Assembly (NCBI GenBank): GCA_964360265.1
Contig: CAYHUY010000004.1
Location: 1 to 47,918 of the forward strand
Length of the DNA: 47,918 nucleotides
DNA from: GWA1-39-11 sp964360265
GTDB lineage: Bacteria > Patescibacteriota > Microgenomatia > Levybacterales > GWA1-39-11
Direction: 5' to 3'
The notes under the pieces: model-generated
The model's input: only the letters and a program-made list of their open reading frames with translations
Databases searched by the model: none
Told to the model about the DNA's origin: nothing
In this document: positions 41,244 through 47,918 of the stretch, in pieces
Layout of the letters: each line of letters begins with the position of its first letter
Position numbering within the stretch: position 1 is the stretch's first letter
Made by a program: the position numbers and the translations under genes

Positions 41244-43607
41244 TTATCTTCTGTTGCGGTCGGGGCCGGGGCGCATAGAATCAAATGGGGCCGGGGCGGT
41301 GGATCGGGAACCGCGTCTGAAGGGTCTTGGACCGCTTCGTGGGCCCTCCGAACCTTCACGCCTTGGACCAAATGATCTTGGACCACCTGGTCCTCTTCTT
41401 TCAAAACCGCTGGATCGTGGGGAACCAAAACTTCGTCTGGGCCCGCCTAGACGCGAGGCTGGTCTGTCATCTCTTGACCCGCCTTGCCGCGAGGCAGGTC
41501 CACTTTCCGGACCGCCCGCAGGTCTTTCGCCGAATATCATTGAAAGATTTATTCTCCCCATTTCATCCACTTCCTTTACATTTACCTTAACTTTTTGGCC
41601 AACTTCAACCACATCATGTGGATCTTTAACGTACTCTGTTGACATTTCAGAAACATGCACCAAGCCCTCTTTTCCGGGAACTATTTCAACAAAAGCGCCA
41701 AACGCAACGATTCTTTTAACTGCCCCTTCAAAAACTTCACCGCGCTTAAGTTCACGGGTTATGAGATCAACCCACTCAGCTGCGCGCTCAACTGCCTGCT
41801 CGTCAACTGCTGAGATTGAAACGGTTCCATCCTCAGCAACATCAACCTGGGCACCGGTTGTTGCAGAAATATTACGAATTGTTTTTCCACCACTCCCAAT
41901 AACTTCACCAATCTTTTCTGGCGGAATTTTCACAGTTTTAATTTTTGGAGCATATTTTGAAACATCTTTCCGGCTTGTGGGCATAACTGCTAACATTTGC
42001 TCAAGCACTTCAAGGCGCGCAGCACGAGCTTTCTCAAGAGTCTCCGTAACAATTTCATCGGTTAGTCCTGGAATTTTTACATCAAGCTGAATCGCGGTTA
42101 TTCCATTTGCTGTTCCTGCAACCTTAAAATCCATATCTCCTGCAAAATCTTCAAGTCCAATGATATCTGTAAGTACTACAAACTTCTCGCCACTTGTCAT
42201 TAAACCTATGGCAATTCCGGCAACTGGAGCAATCAATGGAACTCCCGCATCCATTAAGGATAAGGTGGAACCGCAAACGGCAGCTTGTGAAGTGGAACCG
42301 TTTGAAGACATAGTTTCTGAAACTACACGGATAGCATACGGGAAAGTAGATACGGGTGGAATTACTGCATCAAGCGCTCTTTCGGCAAGCGCTCCATGTC
42401 CAATTTCGCGTCTGTTGGGCGACATCATTCTTCCGGTTTCCCCTACCGAATATGGCGGAAAAGAATAATGGTGCATGTAACGCTTAGTTTCCTCTCCTTC
42501 AGGTCCTTCAATTAACTGTTCCATTGAAGATGGACCAAGAGTTGCAACTGACAGCGCTTGCGTTTCGCCTCTGTTAAATATTGCTGAACCATGTGTTCTT
42601 GGTAAAACCCCAACTGCGGCTGTTATCGGTCTGATCTGGTCAATTTTTCTTCCGTCCGGCCGCTTACTTCTACTCATAATCTCCTCGCGAACTGTCTTTT
42701 TGAAAACATAATCAACGGCGCTAGCGATTTTTCCTTTATCATCAATGTTCTCTTTTTCAAGCTCGTAAATTGCTTCAATTATTGTTTGGAGTTCGTTTCC
42801 AACTTCCCGATCCACTCCTTTTTCAATTAACTCCATCATGCGGTCCTTGTGGGATTTCTCAACAAGAAGTACTACTTCCTCAAATTTTTCATCTTTTGCG
42901 AGTGTGATTTTTTTATCTCCGATTTCCTTTACCCACTCGTTTATTGCTTTCTCGATTGTATCGTTTGCAGTTTTTGCAAGTTTTACCCCCTCATCAACTT
43001 TTGCCTCCGTTACTTGTTTTGCGCCTGCTTCAATCATAACCGAACGGTTCTGCCGCGAAGAAACAATTAGGTCAAGTTCCATAAAGGGCTCTTCTGTGGC
43101 GGATGGATTTATAACAAGCTCCTCCTCTTCATCTTTCTTGATTAAACCAACTCTGGTTATTCCAATTGGTCCGTTCCATGGTATTTTTGAAATCGCAAGC
43201 GCAGCAGAAACAGCTACAGCTGCCAAAATATCCGGCTTATTTTCAAGATCAACTGATAAAACCGTTATTACAACCTGCACATCTTTTTTTAGTTCCTTTG
43301 GAAAAAGAGGCCGAATTGAGCGGTCAATCATGCGTGCAGTCAAAACTGCTTCATCTGATGGTCTTCCTTCACGCTTTACCCAACGGCTGCCTTTAATTCT
43401 ACCGCCCGCATATAACCTTTCAACATATTCAACGCTTAATGGAAAATAACCAAGGGTTGTATCGCCTCGACCCATCACAACGGTTGCAACAACCATTGTA
43501 TCGCCCATGCGAGCTAAAACCGCAGAGGTTGCCTGTTGCGCTAGTACTCCTGTTTCAAGAGTAAGTGTTGCGCCATTAACCTGAATTGTTTTTGATGATT
43601 TTTTCAT
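41244..43607 (-). CDS. pnp: polyribonucleotide nucleotidyltransferase with long Arg/Gly tail
   Basis: 787 residues. A phosphorolytic 3'-5' exoribonuclease. Two RNase PH domains (about 1-230 and 310-550), a KH domain (IGEVIGSGGKTIRNIS) and an S1 domain (GAFVEIVPGKEGLVHVSEMS) are intact. A tail of about 95 residues after the S1 domain is rich in Gly, Pro, Arg and Ser, with RGG-like steps. Two tandem GC-rich elements lie in the tail (41441-41500). It follows rpsO, as in the classical operon. Confidence 0.95.
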   Translation of the reverse strand: MKKSSKTIQVNGATLTLETGVLAQQATSAVLARMGDTMVVATVVMGRGDTTLGYFPLSVEYVERLYAGGRIKGSRWVKREGRPSDEAVLTARMIDRSIRPLFPKELKKDVQVVITVLSVDLENKPDILAAVAVSAALAISKIPWNGPIGITRVGLIKKDEEEELVINPSATEEPFMELDLIVSSRQNRSVMIEAGAKQVTEAKVDEGVKLAKTANDTIEKAINEWVKEIGDKKITLAKDEKFEEVVLLVEKSHKDRMMELIEKGVDREVGNELQTIIEAIYELEKENIDDKGKIASAVDYVFKKTVREEIMSRSKRPDGRKIDQIRPITAAVGVLPRTHGSAIFNRGETQALSVATLGPSSMEQLIEGPEGEETKRYMHHYSFPPYSVGETGRMMSPNRREIGHGALAERALDAVIPPVSTFPYAIRVVSETMSSNGSTSQAAVCGSTLSLMDAGVPLIAPVAGIAIGLMTSGEKFVVLTDIIGLEDFAGDMDFKVAGTANGITAIQLDVKIPGLTDEIVTETLEKARAARLEVLEQMLAVMPTSRKDVSKYAPKIKTVKIPPEKIGEVIGSGGKTIRNISATTGAQVDVAEDGTVSISAVDEQAVERAAEWVDLITRELKRGEVFEGAVKRIVAFGAFVEIVPGKEGLVHVSEMSTEYVKDPHDVVEVGQKVKVNVKEVDEMGRINLSMIFGERPAGGPESGPASRQGGSRDDRPASRLGGPRRSFGSPRSSGFERRGPGGPRSFGPRREGSEGPRSGPRPFRRGSRSTAPAPFDSMRPGPDRNRR
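41441..41500. repeat. two degenerate GC-rich palindromic units in the pnp tail
   Basis: On the coding strand, CCTGCCTCGCGGCAAGGCGG (in 41476-41500) and CCAGCCTCGCGTCTAGGCGG (in 41441-41463) share most positions and form CCTGCCT/AGGCGGG-like arms. They encode PASRQGG and PASRLGG. Confidence 0.6.
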
Positions 43608-43648
43608 TAATTATTCGAAGGCAAATCTAGAGGGAAATTAATGCTATT

Positions 43649-43918
43649 TTATGCCGTCATTCCTACTTCGTTTCCTATTGCCTCACCTCGCTTTTTATCC
43701 ATTCTGAATAAAAAATTAAAAAGCCTTCTTCTTTTAGAGAGCATATTTAAAAGCCCGCGCCTTGAGTGAGAATCTTTTTGGTGAAGCTTAAGATGTTCTG
43801 TCAGCTTTTGAACTTTGTGAGTCAAAAGCGCTATTTGAACCTCTGGACTTCCCGTATCTCCTTTGATTGTTGCGTACTTTTCTATTACTTGCTTTTTCTC
43901 GTCTATATTTAAAGCCAT
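43649..43918 (-). CDS. rpsO: 30S ribosomal protein S15
   Basis: 89 residues, full length. Contains DTGSPEVQIALLT, HKVQKLTEHLKLHQKDSHSR and the C-terminal RRGLLNMLSKRRRLFNFL region (quoted in part), typical of S15. It sits 41 nt upstream of pnp as in many bacteria. The -10 box TATACT is 5 nt before the ATG. Confidence 0.97.
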   Translation of the reverse strand: MALNIDEKKQVIEKYATIKGDTGSPEVQIALLTHKVQKLTEHLKLHQKDSHSRRGLLNMLSKRRRLFNFLFRMDKKRGEAIGNEVGMTA

Positions 43919-43923
43919 AAATT

Positions 43924-43952
43924 AGTATAACGTATTTAGTATTATGTATTAA
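43924..43952 (-). promoter_or_regulatory. possible promoter of rpsO-pnp
   Basis: TTAATA (minus strand, 43952-43947), 17 nt, TATACT (43929-43924), 5 nt to the ATG. The -35 is weak and lies in the repeat-rich gap. Confidence 0.45.
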
Positions 43953-44017
43953 GTATGGAACATTTTAACAGAAGTCAGCCTTTAATTCAACAATTTAGGG
44001 TATTTATACTTAATACA
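43945..44017. repeat. inverted repeat in the rpsO-DHH gap
   Basis: TGTATTAAGTAT (43945-43956) is perfectly complementary to ATACTTAATACA (44006-44017), with a 49-nt spacer. Related units (GTATTTAGTATT) lie just left of the first arm. The gap 43919-44021 is made largely of these units. Confidence 0.75.
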
Positions 44018-44021
44018 AATT

Positions 44022-45044
44022 TTAGTTGCCTTTACGGGATCCTTTAAATACTTTAGGAAGGAACCAATCGCCAGGTACATCTTTTGAGGTTACATCGCTC
44101 GGGATTACTTCCTGTAGTGAATCTATTGCGGAAGAATTATCGCTTATTGGATCAATTACTGATTCTCTTGTATTTTTAGACGGATAATTTGTTATCGGCT
44201 GCTGCCGAGGCTGAAATTGATTAACACTGCGGGGGAAATTATTATTACGATCCTGCGGCTTGCCAACAAAACCTTGCGCCCGTAAGTCGCGTCCTGACTC
44301 AGACTTTTTCTCTTTACGCCTCGCGCCATTCTGGAGTAAAAACCCGGCTGCCTCAAATGCATATGAAGAAGTATTAGATACAGTGAAATTGCGTGTGGCA
44401 TAAACTATTCCATCCATTAAGTTCTGAAAGGCATCAACATCGCTAATAAAAGATAGTTCTTTTGCGAGCGTGGCAACGATTTCCGATAAAGAAGAAAATG
44501 ACGGATCGATGATTACGACATCCCCTCCCATAAGACCGCTCAGGGGATTTATGTCAATATGAATTGTCTTTACAGATTTTGGGTCAACTAATCCATTCAA
44601 TTCACTGTCATTTTGTACACCAATAGTGATAATTAGTGAAGGCGCCGTACCTTTTTTAATATACCGTACGTCTTTCTCGGAAAAACTTATGCCATTTTCC
44701 TCAGCAAACAAATTAACATTAAGGCTATTTTCTTCAATGTTGTATGAAACCTTCTCTATTTCACCTTCACGGTAAGGAATAGAGATCGTTAAAATATGTG
44801 TCGCACCTTCAAAGGATTTTGCAACCTTGTCTATCCCGAACAGATTCGAAATTTCAACAGTTGGCTCTTTTTTTGAAATAACTTGAACATTCTTACCCTG
44901 AGACCGTAGGATGAGATAAAAAGCAAGACCTGCGGCCACTGTGTCAATATTTTGGTTTTCACCAATAATAATTCCGATACTGGTTGCTGAATCAAGAAGT
45001 TCTCGAATTTGTTCTTTTTGATTTGATATCAACACATTGCTCAT
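44022..45044 (-). CDS. degenerate DHH-family (NrnA-like) protein
   Basis: 340 residues. The first 235 follow the NrnA/RecJ-like DHH fold, but the motifs are worn: the first motif is GENQNIDTVAAG in place of a DxD, and the DHH motif reads HIDINP. The last 100 residues are polar, rich in Asn, Gln, Arg and Ser, and probably disordered. It takes the place where NrnA (with RbfA) is found in the nusA-infB operon of many bacteria. Nanornase activity is doubtful; an RNA-binding role is possible. Confidence 0.7.
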   Translation of the reverse strand: MSNVLISNQKEQIRELLDSATSIGIIIGENQNIDTVAAGLAFYLILRSQGKNVQVISKKEPTVEISNLFGIDKVAKSFEGATHILTISIPYREGEIEKVSYNIEENSLNVNLFAEENGISFSEKDVRYIKKGTAPSLIITIGVQNDSELNGLVDPKSVKTIHIDINPLSGLMGGDVVIIDPSFSSLSEIVATLAKELSFISDVDAFQNLMDGIVYATRNFTVSNTSSYAFEAAGFLLQNGARRKEKKSESGRDLRAQGFVGKPQDRNNNFPRSVNQFQPRQQPITNYPSKNTRESVIDPISDNSSAIDSLQEVIPSDVTSKDVPGDWFLPKVFKGSRKGN

Positions 45045-45083
45045 GTTTTTAGCCTATAAATCTTAGCACCTAATGGCTAGTTA

Positions 45084-46547
45084 CTAATTGCCGGGCTTGC
45101 TATAGGCTATTATAGCATCCCCTACCGCAAAGTCAATTGACGGCTCAATCATTATCCCGCATTCAGAGTTTTTCTCGGCAATTTTTGCGTCCTCTTTTCC
45201 TTTTTTAATTGAAGATATTTTTGTCACTCCAAGTTCTTTTTCTCCTCGGAAAAGCTTTACTCTATCTCCCACAGCAAGTCTTCCTTCAAGAACTTTTACC
45301 CCAATAATTGCACCTGTCGTGCCCATAAAAGTCGCAAGTACGGTAGCCTTCCCCAATTCTCTTTCGGAAGGCTTAGATGATACTGCTACGACTAACTGAC
45401 TAAGGTCATCAATCATTTCATAGATTATTCCGTAAGATTTAAAAAATATCTTATCCTGAAGGATTATATGTTTTGCCTCAGGTATTATTCCTACATTAAA
45501 ACCTATCACTAGTGCCTTAAAGTCTTTTGCCATTAATACATCTGCTACTCCTACCTCGCCTTGAGCCTCATAAATAACTCTAATTTTTTCGGGCAGTGAA
45601 TTCTTTATAGCTTCCATTTCAGATGATGTCTCAGTCTTAAGAATGATTGGCACAAAATCCTTTGGCTCATCCTTGAGAAAACTCATAATATCGGTCGGTT
45701 GTATCTTTTGGATGTTTGCCGCGGGTGCAATTGCAGGTTCAATCTCGCGATCAAAAAGAACTGTCCCGGCCACAACAACTTCTGATAATCCTAAAATCTC
45801 GCATGCGTCTCCCGGGATTGCCTGTTCTACGAGATGCCCGAAAGTGTTAATGATTGAACGAACCCGGCCAATCTTTATTCCATGGGCAAAAATATCCATT
45901 CCGATAGTTACCGTTCCTTGTTTTATTACAAGAGAGCATAAAATACCCTTTTTTTTATCAAGCTTTGAATCAATAACAACGGCCATAAAATCGCCTGTTG
46001 CATCTTTTTTTATTCCTGACAGATCATAAACCAATAGAATCAAATCAAGGAGTTCTGTGATTTTCTCTCCTGTCGCTGCCGATACCTCTATGTATGGCGT
46101 ATTTCCTCCTAAACCTTCAAGTGCGATTCCTTCTTTTATTACCTGTTGCTTTATACGTGCAAGGGTCGTTTTTTCAGCAAGATCAATTTTGGTAAAAACC
46201 ACAATAAATGGAAGGTTTGCTTCTTTTATCTTTTCTATGGATTCACGAGTCTGGGGCATCACGCCATCTACTGCTGAAACTATTAGAATGACAATGTCTG
46301 AAGATCCAACTCCCTGAGAGCGCATGTTGGCAAAAGCTTCATGTCCGGGCGTATCAATGAAGGTAATTCTTCGCTTTTTTCCTTCATGCGCGAGTTCTAC
46401 AGTTGATGCCCCTACTCTTTGCGTAATTCCTCCATGTTCGGAGCTAGCAACAGATGTTTCTCGTATTTTGTCAAGAAGAGTAGTTTTCCCATGGTCTACA
46501 TGACCCAATACGGAAACAACTGGAGAAAAAATATTTGAACTTTCCAT
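45084..46547 (-). CDS. infB: translation initiation factor IF-2, minimal form
   Basis: 487 residues, little more than half the length of long bacterial IF-2. The G domain starts almost at once: G1 GHVDHGKTT (about 15-23), G3 DTPGHEAF, G4 TKID. Domains II, III and IV (tRNA binding) follow. The N-terminal domains that stabilise binding to the 30S subunit in larger IF-2 are absent. It starts 1 nt after nusA ends. Confidence 0.95.
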   Translation of the reverse strand: MESSNIFSPVVSVLGHVDHGKTTLLDKIRETSVASSEHGGITQRVGASTVELAHEGKKRRITFIDTPGHEAFANMRSQGVGSSDIVILIVSAVDGVMPQTRESIEKIKEANLPFIVVFTKIDLAEKTTLARIKQQVIKEGIALEGLGGNTPYIEVSAATGEKITELLDLILLVYDLSGIKKDATGDFMAVVIDSKLDKKKGILCSLVIKQGTVTIGMDIFAHGIKIGRVRSIINTFGHLVEQAIPGDACEILGLSEVVVAGTVLFDREIEPAIAPAANIQKIQPTDIMSFLKDEPKDFVPIILKTETSSEMEAIKNSLPEKIRVIYEAQGEVGVADVLMAKDFKALVIGFNVGIIPEAKHIILQDKIFFKSYGIIYEMIDDLSQLVVAVSSKPSERELGKATVLATFMGTTGAIIGVKVLEGRLAVGDRVKLFRGEKELGVTKISSIKKGKEDAKIAEKNSECGIMIEPSIDFAVGDAIIAYSKPGN

Positions 46548-46548
46548 A

Positions 46549-47604
46549 CTACTTGGTTTTTGCTTGTTCGGGTTCTGTTTTTTGTTCCCCGCTCTCCTTC
46601 GGCTCGCTGGCTTTGTCCATAGAGACTTCAGCGTCAGTAGAAGCTTGCGCGGAGTCGGGTTCCCCCTCTATTTCAATGCTATATTCCGTCAATTTTGAGG
46701 CTAGCCTGACGTTTTGTCCCTCGCGACCAATTACCAAAGGCAATTCTGACTGGGGTGCCAAAACGCGCGCTCTTTTTTCTTTTTCGTCAACTTCTACCTT
46801 AAGACTCTTAGCTGGAGATAGGGCATTAGCTATGAATTTCGCCGAATCTGCACTCCACTGAGTTATATCAATCCTCTCAAGACCGTCAAGCGCGTCGATA
46901 ACAGCCTGAATCCGAACCCCTTTTTGTCCTACGCAAGAACCTACCGGATCAATTCCTGATTGTTCAGAATACACTGCTATTTTTGCGCGATTTCCTGCCT
47001 CTCGTACGATTTTTTTAATTACTACGCTTCCGGATGACACTTCAGGAACTTCTCGGCGTAATAAACCCTCAATTAGCCCAACATGAGTTCTTGATACCAT
47101 AATTTCTCGTCGCACGTCATCAATTTCGCGAATATAAACGGGAATTTTTTTGTTAAGGAAATATTGTTCGCTTGGAATTCTATCGGAGGCCTCCATAATA
47201 GCTTCAGCTTTCCCTATGTCAAGAACTATATTTGGACCCATGAAGCGCAATATCATTCCATTAACAACAGTTCCCACTCTCCTTGAATACTCCGCAAGTA
47301 TTGCGTCTTTTTCTTTTTCCCTTATTTTCTGTAAGAGTACTTGTTTTGCGGTTTGAGCGGCAATTCTTCCGAAGCCCGGAGGGGTTACATCTGCGCCTGT
47401 TTTTAAAATCTTGGTTTCGCCTGTATTTTCATTGAGTTCTACCGAATATTTCTCGACCTCTTCATCCGGGACAACATTATCTTTTCTATATGCGGCAATG
47501 ATTGCGCCTCTCATGGTTTCAAGCACGACAGATGCATCAACCCCTCGCTCTGAAGCTATTTGATTTAATGCTAACGCAAATTCACTTCTTTGTACTACAG
47601 CCAT
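46549..47604 (-). CDS. nusA: transcription factor NusA
   Basis: 351 residues from MAVVQRSEF. N-terminal RNAP-binding domain, S1 domain, KH1 with GSCVGQKGVR and KH2 with VIGREGQNVRLA are present, followed by a Glu/Ser/Lys-rich tail of about 45 residues. The upstream in-frame extension from a TTG at 47649 would run through a terminator hairpin and is rejected. It has a strong promoter with a leader of about 62 nt, and begins the operon nusA-infB-DHH-rpsO-pnp. Confidence 0.94.
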   Translation of the reverse strand: MAVVQRSEFALALNQIASERGVDASVVLETMRGAIIAAYRKDNVVPDEEVEKYSVELNENTGETKILKTGADVTPPGFGRIAAQTAKQVLLQKIREKEKDAILAEYSRRVGTVVNGMILRFMGPNIVLDIGKAEAIMEASDRIPSEQYFLNKKIPVYIREIDDVRREIMVSRTHVGLIEGLLRREVPEVSSGSVVIKKIVREAGNRAKIAVYSEQSGIDPVGSCVGQKGVRIQAVIDALDGLERIDITQWSADSAKFIANALSPAKSLKVEVDEKEKRARVLAPQSELPLVIGREGQNVRLASKLTEYSIEIEGEPDSAQASTDAEVSMDKASEPKESGEQKTEPEQAKTK

Positions 47605-47622
47605 TTTATGAGTCTTGAGTAT

Positions 47623-47647
47623 AAAAAAGGGTGGTTCAGTACCACCC
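47623..47647 (-). terminator. intrinsic terminator in the nusA leader (attenuator candidate)
   Basis: On the minus strand GGGTGGT-ACTGA-ACCACCC is followed by six T. A perfect 7-bp GC-rich stem, 5-nt loop and U-run: a textbook intrinsic terminator, 18 nt upstream of the nusA ATG and downstream of the promoter. Confidence 0.8.
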
Positions 47648-47672
47648 AATCTTTATATTCGAAACCGCACTA

Positions 47673-47701
47673 ATTTTAACAGAACAAATGAATCTAGTCA
47701 A
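47673..47701 (-). promoter_or_regulatory. promoter of the nusA operon
   Basis: TTGACT (minus strand, 47701-47696), 17 nt, TAAAAT (47678-47673). Predicted TSS near 47666, upstream of the terminator hairpin. Confidence 0.75.
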
Positions 47702-47757
47702 TCGCTTCATGGGACGTGTGACGTGAGAAGCTGGAAACTAGATTTATGAATTGGGAA

Positions 47758-47819
47758 GTGTGAAAGAAAACTGGATAAAATACTAATCCCACCTCGCACA
47801 TCATTATCCAGCTTCACAC
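47758..47819. repeat. imperfect long inverted repeat upstream of nusA
   Basis: GTGTGAA-(AGAAAA)-CTGGATAA (47758-47778) can pair with TTATCCAG-CTTCACAC (47804-47819), except for a bulge in the left arm. Related units (GAAGCTGGAAAC near 47727, TTTCACACC near 47827) flank it. The gap 47702-47838 holds nothing else that I can recognise. Confidence 0.65.
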
Positions 47820-47838
47820 ATCTAATTTCACACCTCAA

Positions 47839-47918
47839 TTACGGAGTGATTACTGCCTGTTCGACGTCTACTAACCCTGCTCCTTGCTGATTCGTGGATA
47901 AACCGGGAAGAAGTTCGG
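47839..47918 (-). CDS. 3' end of a probable subtilisin-like (S8) protease, cut by window edge
   Basis: The minus strand reads ELLPGLSTNQQGAGLVDVEQ and then AVITP before a TAA at 47841-47839. The motif GAGLVDVEQAV is how the catalytic domain of S8 proteases typically ends (G-x-G-x-V-N/D, then Ala). The gene runs off the right edge, so the catalytic residues are not visible. Confidence 0.5.
   Translation of the reverse strand, partial: ELLPGLSTNQQGAGLVDVEQAVITP

Noticed and set aside
41254..42090. 278-codon open frame on the plus strand opposite pnp
   Set aside because: It is antisense to the well-conserved PNPase KH/S1 and tail region, is Ser/Pro-rich as expected from reverse reading, and has no promoter of its own.
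42838..43449. 203-codon open frame on the plus strand opposite pnp
   Set aside because: Antisense shadow of the PNPase N-terminal half; Ser/Thr/Phe-rich composition with no recognisable domain.
47605..47649. Upstream extension of nusA from a TTG
   Set aside because: It would translate the terminator hairpin; NusA begins at MAVVQRSEF.
47702..47838. tRNA gene in the gap upstream of nusA
   Set aside because: No T-loop GTTCRANNC pattern or cloverleaf could be found; the gap is explained by short inverted units.
1..47918. UGA recoded as glycine (SR1/Gracilibacteria code)
   Set aside because: The 2H phosphoesterase gene ends in TGA next to the convergent gene, and complete proteins show no need for UGA readthrough.
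1..47918. CRISPR array, insertion sequence or prophage
   Set aside because: No regularly spaced direct repeats of 25-40 bp, no transposase and no phage gene cluster were seen; the baseplate-J-like part is within a single membrane protein and not in a tail operon.

Overview
This window looks like a piece of a small, AT-rich genome from the Candidate Phyla Radiation (Patescibacteria), most probably a Microgenomates-type lineage. That placement is inference. It rests on trimmed core proteins (IF-2 that starts almost at its G1 loop, a 601-residue AlaRS without a C-Ala domain), an archaeal-type nucleoside/AMP phosphorylase, packed genes, start sites mostly without Shine-Dalgarno sequences, and GC-rich palindromes sitting inside AT-rich genes. 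TGA is used as a normal stop (for example at the end of the 2H phosphoesterase at 6054), so the UGA-to-Gly code of SR1/Gracilibacteria does not apply. No tRNA, rRNA, CRISPR array or insertion sequence was recognised, and no gene-free stretch exceeds 300 bases (the longest is about 190 bases, 47650-47838).

Layout. 1-6 kb: an envelope redox pair (membrane thioredoxin and a DipZ-like CcdA-thioredoxin fusion), a VOC protein, a LytR_C protein, DUF1361, MurB, a small membrane protein and a 2H phosphoesterase. 6.06-6.6 kb: a RelE/Phd-type toxin-antitoxin pair whose promoter lies inside an inverted repeat. 6.6-11.8 kb: fusA, an M24 peptidase, an anchored cyclophilin, an MBL hydrolase and a Nudix hydrolase. 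11.8-19.9 kb (minus strand): rpoB-rpoC-rpsL-rpsG. 20-27.4 kb: mltG, AMP/thymidine phosphorylase, and an alaS - (actin-like/baseplate-J-like membrane protein) - sortase - small protein cluster. 27.4-35.4 kb: nth, yvcK, YtxH-like, a small membrane protein, a RodZ-like protein, ftsK, RNase J and a Lon-type ATPase without a protease domain. 35.4-40.3 kb: an RND efflux operon in which both genes carry a single disabling lesion. 40.4-41.2 kb: an unrecognised gene with a very strong promoter. 41.2-47.65 kb: the nusA-infB-DHH-rpsO-pnp operon. The window ends in the 3' end of a probable subtilisin-like protease.

Three patterns run through the whole window. First, many promoters have a -10 box (often an extended TGnTATAAT) only 5-10 nt before the start codon, which predicts leaderless or nearly leaderless mRNAs. 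Second, GC-rich palindromes are inserted in frame into coding genes (dipZ, the M24 peptidase, murB, the RND pump and pnp), adding short Gly/Ser/Arg/Asp-rich loops. Third, several intergenic gaps hold degenerate short-motif repeats with inverted halves. Four convergent gene pairs are separated by only 0-6 nt and have no room for an intergenic terminator, yet one textbook intrinsic terminator lies in the nusA leader, which suggests attenuation control of nusA.

The best candidate for a little-described system is the 731-residue protein at 23382-25577. It joins a cytoplasmic PilM/FtsA-like domain through one membrane helix to an outer baseplate-J-like region, and it sits next to a sortase.
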